Positions 1-7,238 of a stretch of 14,307 bases of DNA are shown here, one piece after another (the first letter of the stretch is position 1; the number at the start of each line of letters is the position of its first letter). The DNA is taken from assembly GCA_044369995.1 (NCBI GenBank), contig JBILWG010000033.1:1-14307 (forward strand), given 5' to 3'. Made by a program: the position numbers and the translations under genes. The DNA is from F1-60-MAGs149 sp044369995 (GTDB lineage Bacteria; Actinomycetota; Thermoleophilia; Gaiellales; F1-60-MAGs149). Under the pieces are notes generated by a model. The model was not told the DNA's origin and made no database searches. It saw only the letters and a program-made list of their open reading frames with translations.

Positions 1-262
1 GGTCGTGCTGTGGAACACCGTGCCGTTTCACCCCCACCCCGCCGGCAAACCGCTCGGCAACCGAGCCCCGAAGACCAGCGAGGTCGCACTTGGCCGCCCG
101 TTCCTCGAGCGCCTCGTCGCGCTGCTGGAGCCCACGCAGGTGATCGCCGTCGGCCGCGTCGCCGAGGGCGCGCTGGGAGACCTGGCCACCGGCCGCGTGC
201 GACATCCGGCGCAAGGCGGCGCCACGCAGTGCCGCGAGGGGCTGCGCGCGCTGGTCCGCTGA
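1..262 (+). CDS. Uracil-DNA glycosylase-like protein, C-terminal fragment
   Basis: The gene is cut by the left edge of the window. The visible frame opens at base 2 and ends in TGA at 260-262, giving about 86 C-terminal residues. The fragment begins with a LWNTVPFHPH segment, continues with NRAPKTSEV, then a helix and a strand (IAVGRVAEGAL), and near the end has VRHPAQGG. This order matches the C-terminal half of bacterial uracil-DNA glycosylase superfamily proteins, which remove uracil from DNA by base-excision repair; there the HP-containing loop near the C-terminus inserts into the DNA. The catalytic N-terminal motif is outside the window, so the UDG family cannot be assigned. The gene converges on the sulfurtransferase, with one base between the two stop codons. 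The superfamily call is fairly secure and the substrate is inferred. Confidence 0.72.
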   Translation, partial: VVLWNTVPFHPHPAGKPLGNRAPKTSEVALGRPFLERLVALLEPTQVIAVGRVAEGALGDLATGRVRHPAQGGATQCREGLRALVR

Positions 263-263
263 C

Positions 264-1049
264 TCAGCCGGCTGGCTCAGCCAGGCCACGCGCGCACCAG
301 TCGCTCCACGAGCCCGCGTAGAGCTGCACGTCGTCACGGCCCTCGTCGGCCAGGCGCAGGATCAGCGCAGCGGCCGTCACGCCCGAGCCGCAATACGCGA
401 TCGGGGGCTCGGTAGCAGCGCGGATCGCGTCGAACGGAAGCTCCGGCGCATTGAACGGCGCGTTGAGGGCGCCCACGATGTGGCCCGCGACCGGGTCCAT
501 CGGCTCGACCTCACCGCGGTAGCGCTCGGGGGCGCGCGCATCGAGGACCACGCGCCCGGCAGCGATCGCGGCCTGCACGTCCTCGGCGAACACGAGATCG
601 TCGGTGCGCTCGGGGCCGAGCACGATGTCGCCCCCGCCCCGTGGCGGCTCGCCCTCGATCAGCGGCTCGGTCCACGCCTCGAGACCACCACGCAGCACGC
701 GACTCTCGACGCCGTGATGGCGCAGCAGCCACCAGGCGCGCGCCGCACCACCCGTGCCGTCGTCGTAGAGCGCGATCGGCGAATCGCCACGCAGACCAGC
801 TTCGACGAGCGACGCGGCGAAGGCCTCGCGCGATGGCAGCGGATGGCGGCCGCCGTGGCGATCCTCGCGCGTCGGGCCGCTCAGGTCGTCGTCGAGGTCG
901 AGATAGAGCGCGCCGGGGATATGCCCCTCGCGGTACAGCTCGACCCCCGCGCCGTGCTGGCCGAGACGGAAACGGCAGTCGACGAGTTGCACTGTCTGGA
1001 ACGCGTGGAGGTCGCGGAGCTCTGCGACGTCGATCAGCGGACTGCTCAT
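264..1049 (-). CDS. sseA: Tandem-rhodanese sulfurtransferase (3-mercaptopyruvate type)
   Basis: The protein has 261 residues and two rhodanese domains. The N-terminal domain (about 1-125) has the LVDCRFRL and GHIPGALYLDLD signatures but is not catalytic. The C-terminal domain (about 150-261) carries the active-site loop CGSGVTA with the nucleophile at Cys220. The CGSGVTA loop is typical of 3-mercaptopyruvate sulfurtransferases, whereas classical thiosulfate rhodaneses have a CRxGxT loop, so mercaptopyruvate is the likelier sulfur donor. This is a family inference. The ATG at 1047-1049 was chosen because it overlaps the TGA of the upstream metal transporter (ATGA) and has a good GGAGG ribosome site 7 nt upstream. 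The open frame extends further upstream, but that part lies inside the transporter gene. The protein is probably cytosolic and cotranscribed with the CDF gene. Its stop lies one base from that of the convergent glycosylase gene. Confidence 0.92.
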   Translation of the reverse strand: MSSPLIDVAELRDLHAFQTVQLVDCRFRLGQHGAGVELYREGHIPGALYLDLDDDLSGPTREDRHGGRHPLPSREAFAASLVEAGLRGDSPIALYDDGTGGAARAWWLLRHHGVESRVLRGGLEAWTEPLIEGEPPRGGGDIVLGPERTDDLVFAEDVQAAIAAGRVVLDARAPERYRGEVEPMDPVAGHIVGALNAPFNAPELPFDAIRAATEPPIAYCGSGVTAAALILRLADEGRDDVQLYAGSWSDWCARGLAEPAG

Positions 1050-1993
1050 GGTGCCTCCTGCGGCTGAGTGAGACGCGACTGGATGCGCAGACCACGCGAG
1101 TGGTCGACGTCGATCTGGATGGTGGTGTGCTCGATGTCGCAGCACGACTCCAACGCCTTCTGCACCTCGTGCAAGGTGCGGTGCGGATCGACCCCGGGAT
1201 CGATCACGACGTGCGCCGAGAGCGCCGGAAAGCCGTCGGTGATCTGCCAGATGTGCAGATCGTGGACATCACAGACGCCGGGCACGGTGGCGATGCGCTG
1301 CCCGATCGCCTGCGGATCAACTCCAGGCGGCGCCTCCTCGAGCAGCACGCGCACGGCGTCGCGCAGCACCCGCAGCGAAGCCACGACGATCAGCGCCACC
1401 ACGATCAGGCTCGCAATGGGATCAGCCTGGTTCCAGCCCGTCAGGATGATCACCAGCCCCGCCACGAACGCGGCAAACGACGAAAGCACATCGCTGGCGA
1501 AGTGCAGCATCGTGGCGTTGGCGTTGAGGTTCTTGCGCGCACCGGCGCGCAACAGAAGCAGCACCGGGATCAGATTGAGCACGATCGCGATGACGCTGAT
1601 CACGGCCACGCCCTCGCCCGCCACGGGCTGGGGATTCAGCAGCCGCGTGATCGCCTCGTAGCCGAGGCCCGCCGACAACACGATCAGCAACACGGCGTTG
1701 ACGACGGCCGCGAGCACCTCGGCACGGCGATAGCCAAACGTGCGCACACCGCGCGGCGGCAGCCCGGCCAGCCAGGCTGCGCCAACCGCAAGGAGCACCG
1801 CCACCGCGTCGGACAGGTTGTGCACTGCATCGGAGATCAGCGCCAGCGAGTCGAACGCGATCGCACCGCCGATCTGGATCACGCCCAGCAGCAGCGTCAG
1901 CGCAAGGGACACCCACAGGGCACGCCCCATGCTCATGCCGTGCGCGTGGCCATGGTCGTGGCCGTGGTGGGAATGCCCGTGGTGATGCGCCAC
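1046..1993 (-). CDS. Cation diffusion facilitator (Zn2+/Co2+/Cd2+ exporter, CzcD/ZnT type)
   Basis: This 315-residue membrane protein exchanges cytosolic divalent metal for protons. A His-rich tail at residues 3-18 precedes six predicted membrane helices between about 25 and 215. The transport-site residues are visible: His58 and Asp62 in helix 2 (VHNLSD) and His164 and Asp168 in helix 5 (HFASD). This His-Asp/His-Asp set is the zinc-type arrangement. The cytosolic C-terminal domain (about 222-315) contains the family motif VHDLHIWQI. The start is GTG at 1991-1993; a TAGGAT -10 box ends 6 nt before it and there is no convincing ribosome site, so the mRNA is probably leaderless. The gene overlaps the downstream sulfurtransferase by 4 bp. 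Metal specificity cannot be fixed from sequence; zinc is the most likely. Confidence 0.93.
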   Translation of the reverse strand: MAHHHGHSHHGHDHGHAHGMSMGRALWVSLALTLLLGVIQIGGAIAFDSLALISDAVHNLSDAVAVLLAVGAAWLAGLPPRGVRTFGYRRAEVLAAVVNAVLLIVLSAGLGYEAITRLLNPQPVAGEGVAVISVIAIVLNLIPVLLLLRAGARKNLNANATMLHFASDVLSSFAAFVAGLVIILTGWNQADPIASLIVVALIVVASLRVLRDAVRVLLEEAPPGVDPQAIGQRIATVPGVCDVHDLHIWQITDGFPALSAHVVIDPGVDPHRTLHEVQKALESCCDIEHTTIQIDVDHSRGLRIQSRLTQPQEAP

Positions 1994-1999
1994 GCACGG

Positions 2000-2005
2000 A
2001 TCCTA
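2000..2005 (-). promoter_or_regulatory. Predicted -10 box of the CDF exporter (leaderless)
   Basis: On the minus strand TAGGAT at 2005-2000 lies 6 nt before the GTG start at 1993. This places the transcription start at or next to the start codon. No convincing -35 box is visible. The same geometry recurs at several other genes here. Confidence 0.5.
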
Positions 2006-2051
2006 ACGCCTTGGTACCTCTGGTCTTCGTACGTATTTCGCCAAGGTCTCG

Positions 2052-2057
2052 TATGCT
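2052..2057 (+). promoter_or_regulatory. Predicted -10 box of icd
   Basis: TATGCT lies 32 nt before the icd start. It would give a short leader of about 25 nt carrying the strong AAGGGGAG ribosome site at 2077-2084. The -35 region is not recognisable. The divergent CDF promoter starts about 50 bp away. Confidence 0.4.
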
Positions 2058-2089
2058 CCACTCTCGAACTCGTTCGAAGGGGAGCTAGG

Positions 2090-3529
2090 GTGAGCAGCAG
2101 CAGAGCAGTCACACTCATCGCCGGTGATGGCGTTGGGCCTGAAGTCGCGGAATCCGCGCGCAAGATCGTGGACGCCACCGGCGTCAAGATCGACTGGCAC
2201 GAGCATGAGGCCGGCGCCGAGGTCTTCAAGAAGGGCGACGCCACGGGCGTCCCCAAAGCGACCATCGAGTCGATCGAGCAGACGCGCGTCGTCCTCAAGG
2301 GACCGCTCGAGACCCCGGTCGGCTTCGGCGAGAAGAGCGCCAACGTGACGCTGCGCAAGCTGTTCGAGACGTACGCGAACATCCGCCCCGTCCGCGAGAT
2401 GCCCGGTGTGCCAACCCCGTACTCGGGCCGTGGCATCGATCTGGTCGTGGTGCGTGAGAACGTCGAGGACCTCTACGCGGGCATCGAGCACATGGAGACG
2501 CCAGACGTCGCCCAGACGTTGAAGCTGATCTCCCGCAAGGGCTGCGAGAAGATCGTCAAGCTCGCCTTCGCGCTGGCCGAGGCCGAGGGGCGCACCAACG
2601 TCGCCTGCGCCACCAAGGCGAACATCATGAAGATGACCGAGGGCATGCTCAAGCGCACGTTCGAGGAGATCGCTCCGCAGCACCCCGAGATCGACTCGTG
2701 GCACGTGATCGTCGACAACTGCGCCCACCAGCTGGTCAAGCGGCCGGAGCAGTTCGAGATGATCATCACGACGAACATGAACGGCGACATCCTGTCGGAC
2801 CTCACGTCCGCCCTGGTCGGCGGACTCGGCTTCGCGCCGTCCGCGAATCTCGGCACCGACGTGGCGATCTTCGAAGCGGTGCACGGCTCCGCGCCGAAGT
2901 ACGCGGGCCAGGACACGATCAACCCGACCGCGATGATCCTGTCGGCCGTCCTGATGCTGCGCCACATCGGCGAGCTCGAGGCCGCCTCGACGGTCGAGAA
3001 CGCCGTCATGGCCACTCTCGCCCAGGGCATCCGCACACGCGACGTGATGGGCGACGAGGGCAGCGTCGGCACGACCGCCTACACCGAGGCGATCATCGGC
3101 AATCTCGGCAACAAGGTCGACGAGTGGCAGGCGCGCGAGGTCAAGCAGGTGAAGATGCCCGTGCCCCGCAAGGAGGCCGCGTTCATCATCCCCGAGTCGG
3201 TGGAGCTGATCGGCGTCGACGTGTTCTTCCAGACCGAGGAGGAGCCCGAGGTCGTCGGCCTTGCCGCTCAGGCGATCGCCGAGGGCACCAAGCTCGAGCT
3301 GAAGATGGTCGAGTGCCGTGGCACCCAGGTCTGGCCCAAGACGAGCGCAGAGCTCGACCCGACGGACGTCATGCGCGCGCGCTTCATCACGCGCGGCAGC
3401 GTGATCACCAGCGAGGACATCCTCAGCCTGCTCGGCAATTTCGGCGGCCGCTTCAACTGGGTTCACGTCGAGAAGCTGCGCATGTTCGACGGCGAGCCGT
3501 CGTTCTCACGGGCGCAGGGCGAGAAGTAA
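2090..3529 (+). CDS. icd: NADP-dependent isocitrate dehydrogenase, Thermus/Rickettsia-type with extra C-terminal domain
   Basis: The enzyme converts isocitrate to 2-oxoglutarate plus CO2 and NADPH in the TCA cycle. The 479-residue protein has the isocitrate/isopropylmalate dehydrogenase core at about 1-345 and a C-terminal domain at about 365-479, as in the long Thermus thermophilus-type enzyme rather than the E. coli type. Isocitrate-binding residues are visible as Ser83, Asn85, Arg89 and Arg99 in KSANVTLRKLFETYANIRP, with Arg122 further on. Metal-binding aspartates are Asp233 and Asp237 (NGDILSDL). The HGSAPKYAG loop (265-273) contains the Lys270-Tyr271 pair associated with NADP use. I chose GTG at 2090 because AAGGGGAG lies 5 nt upstream and MSSSRAVTLIAGDGVGPE is a normal N-terminus. 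The much longer open frame upstream is antisense to the CDF and sulfurtransferase genes. The adjacent persulfide dioxygenase appears to have its own promoter. Confidence 0.95.
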   Translation: MSSSRAVTLIAGDGVGPEVAESARKIVDATGVKIDWHEHEAGAEVFKKGDATGVPKATIESIEQTRVVLKGPLETPVGFGEKSANVTLRKLFETYANIRPVREMPGVPTPYSGRGIDLVVVRENVEDLYAGIEHMETPDVAQTLKLISRKGCEKIVKLAFALAEAEGRTNVACATKANIMKMTEGMLKRTFEEIAPQHPEIDSWHVIVDNCAHQLVKRPEQFEMIITTNMNGDILSDLTSALVGGLGFAPSANLGTDVAIFEAVHGSAPKYAGQDTINPTAMILSAVLMLRHIGELEAASTVENAVMATLAQGIRTRDVMGDEGSVGTTAYTEAIIGNLGNKVDEWQAREVKQVKMPVPRKEAAFIIPESVELIGVDVFFQTEEEPEVVGLAAQAIAEGTKLELKMVECRGTQVWPKTSAELDPTDVMRARFITRGSVITSEDILSLLGNFGGRFNWVHVEKLRMFDGEPSFSRAQGEK

Positions 3530-3545
3530 CCCTACGGGAATAGTA

Positions 3546-3567
3546 TCTACCACCAAACGGTTGTAGA
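3546..3567. promoter_or_regulatory. Inverted repeat over the -35 region of the CstB-like gene
   Basis: TCTACCACC and GGTTGTAGA form 9-bp arms with one mismatch around an AAAC loop. The dyad ends 6 nt before the TAAGAT -10 box, so it covers the -35 position, where no standard -35 hexamer is present. It could be an operator or activator site. It could instead be a weak hairpin ending the icd transcript, but there is no T-run. A small CCCTACGGG palindrome at 3530-3538 lies just upstream. Confidence 0.35.
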
Positions 3568-3573
3568 GTTGTG

Positions 3574-3579
3574 TAAGAT
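3574..3579 (+). promoter_or_regulatory. Predicted -10 box of the CstB-like gene
   Basis: TAAGAT lies 25 nt before the ATG. The short leader contains a good ribosome site, GAAAGGA, at about 3591-3597, which is 7 nt from the start codon. Confidence 0.45.
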
Positions 3580-3604
3580 CCGCGTCATCGGAAAGGATTG
3601 ATCC

Positions 3605-4927
3605 ATGATCTTCGAGCAGCTCATCTACACCGACCTCGGCTGCGCCTCGTACCTGATCGGTTGCCAAGGCGTCAACGAGGCGATCGTGGTCGATCCCGCC
3701 CTCGATACGCGGCCGCTCAAGCGTGCGCTCGAGTATCACAATGCACGCCTGATCGGCGTGATCGAGACCCACACGCACGCCGACCACATCTCTGGACACG
3801 GCGCGCTGGCGCTCGAGCTCGGCATGCCGGTCTACGTCTCCGCGCTGGCGCAGGCCGAGCACGAGCACATCGGCCTCAACGACGGCGACAGCATCACGAT
3901 CGGCAACATCGAGATCGTCGCGATGCACACGCCGGGGCATCGCCCTGAGCACATCGCCCTGCAGGTGATCGATCACACGCGCTCCGACGAGCCCTGGCTC
4001 GTGCTGACGGGAGACAGCCTGTTCGTCGGCGACGTCGCCCGCCCCGACCTTGCCATCGACGGCGAAGAGGGCGCAGCCGTCCTGTACCACACCCTCCAGG
4101 ATCGCCTGCTCCAGCTGCCCGATGGCGTCGAGGTCTTTCCGGGCCACGTCGCCGGATCCCTGTGCGGCAAGGGCATGAGCGCGAAGCCCTCCACCACGCT
4201 CGGCTTCGAGCGACGCTTCAACGACATGCTTCAGCCGATGGGCGAGGACGCCTTCGTGTCGGCGGCGAACGCCGGGCTCGCACCGAAGCCGCCGAACCTG
4301 GCGCGCATCGTCGACGCCAACCGCGGCCCGCTGCTGGCCCGACCACCACTCCCGCAGCGCCTCGCCGAGCTTCCCGCTGATGCGCCGCTCCTGGACGTCC
4401 GCAACACCGCGGACGTCGTCCACGGCACCGTGCCGGGCGCGTACTGCGTGCCAGCCGCCAAGACCGGCTTCGGCACTCGCGCGGGCTTCCTGCTCGATCC
4501 CGACGTGCCCACGCTGCTGATCGCAGCGGATGAGGCGGAGGCCGAGCAGGCAGCGCGTCAGCTGCAGGCGATCGGGCACTTCGTGCAGCGCGGCTGGATC
4601 GCGGCGGCGGATCTCGACCTCAGCCAACTCCTGCCCCCGCTCTCCGTCGAGGAGTTCCTCGACGAGCGCGACTCGGTGCAGATCGTGGACGTCCGCAACG
4701 ACGATGAACTGCCTGCTCCGCTGGACGGTGCGGTGCAGATCCCGCTGCACAGCCTGCACACGGCCGCCCTCGACGGGCTCGACCCGACGCGCCGCACCGC
4801 GGTGATCTGCCAGTCCAGCCAGCGTTCCGGCATCGGCGCCTCGATTCTCGCCACGCGCGGGTTCAGCGACGTGCATCCGGTACTCGGCGGTGGCATGGGC
4901 TCGCCGCAGTTCGCCGTCGTCGCATAG
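3605..4927 (+). CDS. cstB: CstB-like persulfide dioxygenase fused to a pseudo-rhodanese and an active rhodanese domain
   Basis: This 440-residue protein has three domains. Residues 1-245 form a metallo-beta-lactamase fold with the HTHADH motif (56-61). By analogy with ETHE1, the mononuclear iron ligands would be His56, His112 and Asp137; His181 is also conserved. Cys187 lies in the SLCG loop. Residues 250-335 are a rhodanese-like domain with no cysteine at the catalytic position (pseudo-rhodanese). Residues 345-440 are a second rhodanese domain with Cys402 in ICQSSQRSG. This order matches Staphylococcus aureus CstB, which oxidises low-molecular-weight persulfides and yields thiosulfate, so sulfide/persulfide detoxification is the likely role. 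The start is supported by the ribosome site and by the MBL-fold N-terminus. There is no adjacent CstA, Sqr or CstR gene, unlike the staphylococcal operon. Confidence 0.9.
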   Translation: MIFEQLIYTDLGCASYLIGCQGVNEAIVVDPALDTRPLKRALEYHNARLIGVIETHTHADHISGHGALALELGMPVYVSALAQAEHEHIGLNDGDSITIGNIEIVAMHTPGHRPEHIALQVIDHTRSDEPWLVLTGDSLFVGDVARPDLAIDGEEGAAVLYHTLQDRLLQLPDGVEVFPGHVAGSLCGKGMSAKPSTTLGFERRFNDMLQPMGEDAFVSAANAGLAPKPPNLARIVDANRGPLLARPPLPQRLAELPADAPLLDVRNTADVVHGTVPGAYCVPAAKTGFGTRAGFLLDPDVPTLLIAADEAEAEQAARQLQAIGHFVQRGWIAAADLDLSQLLPPLSVEEFLDERDSVQIVDVRNDDELPAPLDGAVQIPLHSLHTAALDGLDPTRRTAVICQSSQRSGIGASILATRGFSDVHPVLGGGMGSPQFAVVA

Positions 4928-4946
4928 GGCGTCCGCCTCCGCTGGG

Positions 4947-4981
4947 GATGCGCCAGAGGGGTCAGACCCCGTTGGCGCATC
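4947..4981. repeat. REP-like nested palindrome, copy 1
   Basis: Outer arms GATGCGCCA (4947-4955) and TGGCGCATC (4973-4981) are perfect 9-bp complements. They enclose an inner palindrome, GGGGTCAGACCCC (4958-4970). The element lies between the convergent CstB-like and ilvA genes and is followed by a small hairpin, GCGCC-GAT-GGCGC (4983-4995). It could act as a bidirectional terminator, though no T-run follows. A copy related in 21 of 23 bases across its left half and core occurs at 14008-14046, which points to a dispersed repeat family. Confidence 0.7.
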
Positions 4982-5020
4982 AGCGCCGATGGCGCCTGCA
5001 CCCGAGTCCCGATTCGTCGC

Positions 5021-6238
5021 CTAGTCGAGGTGCATGCGCTCGGCCGGGTAACCGGCCTCGCGGATCTGCACCAGCACGTGCTCGCCGTGCGCGTGGTCCT
5101 TGGTTTCGACGGTGATATCGACCGCGGTGTCCTTCACGCCGAGATCCGTCCCATCGCGATGATGGAACATGTCGACGATGTTGACGCGCTCGGCGGTGAG
5201 CACATCGAGGAACTGTCGCAGCGAGCCCGGACGGTCCGGCATCCGCGTCGTGAAGCGCATGTAGCGACCGGCGGTCGTCAGCCCGTGCCGCATGATGCCC
5301 TGCAGCAGCAGGAGATCGATGTTGCCACCCGACAGCACGATCACGATGCGCTTGCCCGTCACGTCGCCCAGCACACCGGTCATCAGCGCAGCCACGCCAG
5401 CCGCGCCGGCACCCTCGACGACGAGCTTCTGACGCTCGCTCAGCAGCGTCATAGCCGCGGCGATCTCCTCATCGTCGACGGTGACAATGCGCTCGACGTG
5501 CTCTTGCACGATCGGGAAGGTGAGGTTGCCGGGGCGCTTGACGGCAATGCCGTCGGCGATCGTGCCGGCAGAGGTGGCAGAGCCGATCACGCCGGCGGCA
5601 AGGGAATCGGCAAAGGGCGAGCAGGCCTCGGACTGCACGCCGATGATGGTGGTCTCAGGGCGCAGCGCGTGCACCGCGAGCGCAACCCCGGAGATCAGCC
5701 CACCGCCGCCACAGGGGACGATGATCAGGTCCGGATCGGGCAGCGCCGCGATGATCTCGAGCCCTGCCGTCCCCTGGCCGGCGATGATGTCCTCGTCATC
5801 GAAGGGCGAGATGAAGACCGAGCCCTCGCGCTCGGCGATCCCGCGCGCATTGGCCATCGCCTCGTCGAAGGCGATGCCCTCCAGCTCGATGCGCGCGCCA
5901 TAGCCGCGGGTCGACTCCACCTTCGTCAGCGAGGCGTCGACCGCCATGCAGATCGTGCAGGGCACGCCAAGCGCCTGTGCCGCGAGGGCGACACCCTGCG
6001 CATGATTGCCGGCGCTGGCCGCGATGACGCCACGGGAGCGCTCCTCGGGGGTGAGCAGCTGCACACGATTCGTCGCGCCACGGACCTTGAAGGAGCCCGT
6101 GCGCTGGAGGTTCTCGGCCTTCAACCAGACGTCGGCGCCCGTCAGATCGGACAGGAAGCGGGAGTGCAGCAGGGGAGTATCGAGGGCGACGTCGCCGATG
6201 CGCGCGGCGGCCTCGCGAATGCGCTCAAGATCGATCAT
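5021..6238 (-). CDS. ilvA: Threonine ammonia-lyase (threonine dehydratase) with C-terminal ACT domain
   Basis: This PLP enzyme deaminates threonine to 2-oxobutyrate, either for isoleucine synthesis or for catabolism. The 405-residue protein has the fold-type II PLP domain at about 1-320. The Schiff-base lysine is Lys51 in GSFKVRGA, SAGNHAQG at 75-82 contacts the cofactor, and the glycine loop CGGGG at 176-180 holds the phosphate. A single ACT domain at about 325-405 (RFTTRMPDRPGSLRQFL) is the usual amino-acid sensing module. The length and single ACT domain fit the medium-length class rather than the roughly 500-residue E. coli IlvA with its paired regulatory domain. Its ATG overlaps the TGA of meaB (ATGA at 6235-6238), so translation is probably coupled. 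Whether it is feedback-inhibited by isoleucine cannot be seen. Confidence 0.95.
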   Translation of the reverse strand: MIDLERIREAAARIGDVALDTPLLHSRFLSDLTGADVWLKAENLQRTGSFKVRGATNRVQLLTPEERSRGVIAASAGNHAQGVALAAQALGVPCTICMAVDASLTKVESTRGYGARIELEGIAFDEAMANARGIAEREGSVFISPFDDEDIIAGQGTAGLEIIAALPDPDLIIVPCGGGGLISGVALAVHALRPETTIIGVQSEACSPFADSLAAGVIGSATSAGTIADGIAVKRPGNLTFPIVQEHVERIVTVDDEEIAAAMTLLSERQKLVVEGAGAAGVAALMTGVLGDVTGKRIVIVLSGGNIDLLLLQGIMRHGLTTAGRYMRFTTRMPDRPGSLRQFLDVLTAERVNIVDMFHHRDGTDLGVKDTAVDITVETKDHAHGEHVLVQIREAGYPAERMHLD

Positions 6239-7188
6239 CCGCCCGCAGTATGCCCCTCGAGGTAGCGCACGAGCGCCAGCGGATCGAGGTCGCCTGCCTC
6301 CAGACGCCGCAGCGCCTCCTGCACCTCAGGGTCGGCTGCCATCGCGGCACGCACGCGCGCGCCAGCACGGGCGGCGACGATCGCCGCGGCCTCCCGGGCC
6401 AACCCCGCTCGCCGTCGTTCCGCGACACCGCTCTCCCCCAACGCGGCACGCACCTCGCCGATCACGCGCCACAGCTCGTCGACGCCCTGTTGGTTGGGCA
6501 CGGAGAGCTCCACGAGTCGCGGCGCCGTCTCGGGATCGATGCCGAGCGCGAGCCGCAGCTCGGAACGGAAGGCGTCGATCCCGGGCAGGTCGCACTTCGT
6601 CATCGCCACGATGTCGGGGATCTCCATCACGCCCGCCTTGATCGCCTGCACGGAATCGCCGCTGCCCGGCTGGAGCGCCAGGACGACGACATCGGCCATG
6701 TCCGCGATCCGGATGTCCGACTGTCCCGCGCCCACCGTTTCGATCAGGACGACGTCCATCCCCGCCGCGCTGAGGATCGCTGCCGCGAGCGCGGTCGCCT
6801 CGGCGACGCCGCCGAGCCGACCGCGGCTCCCCATCGAGCGGAAGAACACGCCATCGTCGGTGTCGTGCTCGACCAGCCGGACGCGATCGCCGAGCACGGC
6901 ACCCTGCGTGAACGGGCTGGAAGGATCGACGGCCACGACGCCCACCGTCAGACCGCTGCGTCGCACCTCGCCGACGAGCGCTCCGACCAGCGTGGACTTG
7001 CCCACGCCGGGCGGGCCCGTGATCCCGATCACCGCCGCACCGCCGACCGCGGGCCAGAGCGTGGCCATCAGCTCGGCGGCGCCGTCGCTCTCGTCCTCGA
7101 CGAGCGAGATGGCACGCGCCACTGCACGCCGATCGCCCGTACGGACGAGCGCGGCGAGCGCGGCGGGATCGCGAGGCAAAGCGGCCAT
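6235..7188 (-). CDS. meaB: MeaB/ArgK-family GTPase, chaperone of methylmalonyl-CoA mutase
   Basis: This G3E-class GTPase gates cofactor loading and protects the B12-dependent methylmalonyl-CoA mutase. The 317-residue protein shows Walker A GPPGVGKST (58-66), the family block VDPSSPFTQGAVLGDRVR (87-104), the ETVGAGQSD motif (150-158), the QAIKAG switch III segment (181-186) and a C-terminal helical dimerisation region. The base-recognition motif is TKCD (197-200) instead of the usual NKxD, a conservative variant. The ATG at 7188 was chosen because a TACCGT box lies 6 nt upstream and the family N-terminus begins here; the longer open frame runs back into the LON-domain gene. The mutase genes are not in the window. 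The gene is the first of a two-gene operon with ilvA and is divergent from the LON-domain gene. Confidence 0.93.
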   Translation of the reverse strand: MAALPRDPAALAALVRTGDRRAVARAISLVEDESDGAAELMATLWPAVGGAAVIGITGPPGVGKSTLVGALVGEVRRSGLTVGVVAVDPSSPFTQGAVLGDRVRLVEHDTDDGVFFRSMGSRGRLGGVAEATALAAAILSAAGMDVVLIETVGAGQSDIRIADMADVVVLALQPGSGDSVQAIKAGVMEIPDIVAMTKCDLPGIDAFRSELRLALGIDPETAPRLVELSVPNQQGVDELWRVIGEVRAALGESGVAERRRAGLAREAAAIVAARAGARVRAAMAADPEVQEALRRLEAGDLDPLALVRYLEGHTAGG

Positions 7189-7194
7189 GCGGAT

Positions 7195-7200
7195 ACGGTA
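7195..7200 (-). promoter_or_regulatory. Predicted -10 box of meaB-ilvA (leaderless)
   Basis: TACCGT on the minus strand (7200-7195) is followed by 6 nt and then the meaB ATG. No ribosome site is present, so the transcript is probably leaderless. Confidence 0.45.
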
Positions 7201-7238
7201 GCGATGCCGGACGGCCGCGCCGTACGCCAGACCGCGAT

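Noticed and set aside
641..2089. A very long plus-strand open frame running into icd
   Set aside because: It is antisense to the sulfurtransferase and CDF genes, its translation is Arg/Gln-rich low-complexity, and icd has its own GTG start with a strong ribosome site at 2090.
2003..3466. 487-codon minus-strand open frame opposite icd
   Set aside because: It mirrors the codon structure of icd in GC-rich DNA and is rich in Leu, Asp, Arg and Gly without any family motif.
3506..4876. 456-codon minus-strand open frame opposite the CstB-like gene
   Set aside because: It is an antisense shadow with no recognisable domain; the plus strand carries complete catalytic motifs.
4983..4995. Intrinsic terminator at the GCGCC-GAT-GGCGC hairpin
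   Set aside because: The stem is only 5 bp and no T-run follows on either strand, so it is not called as a terminator, although it may contribute to one.
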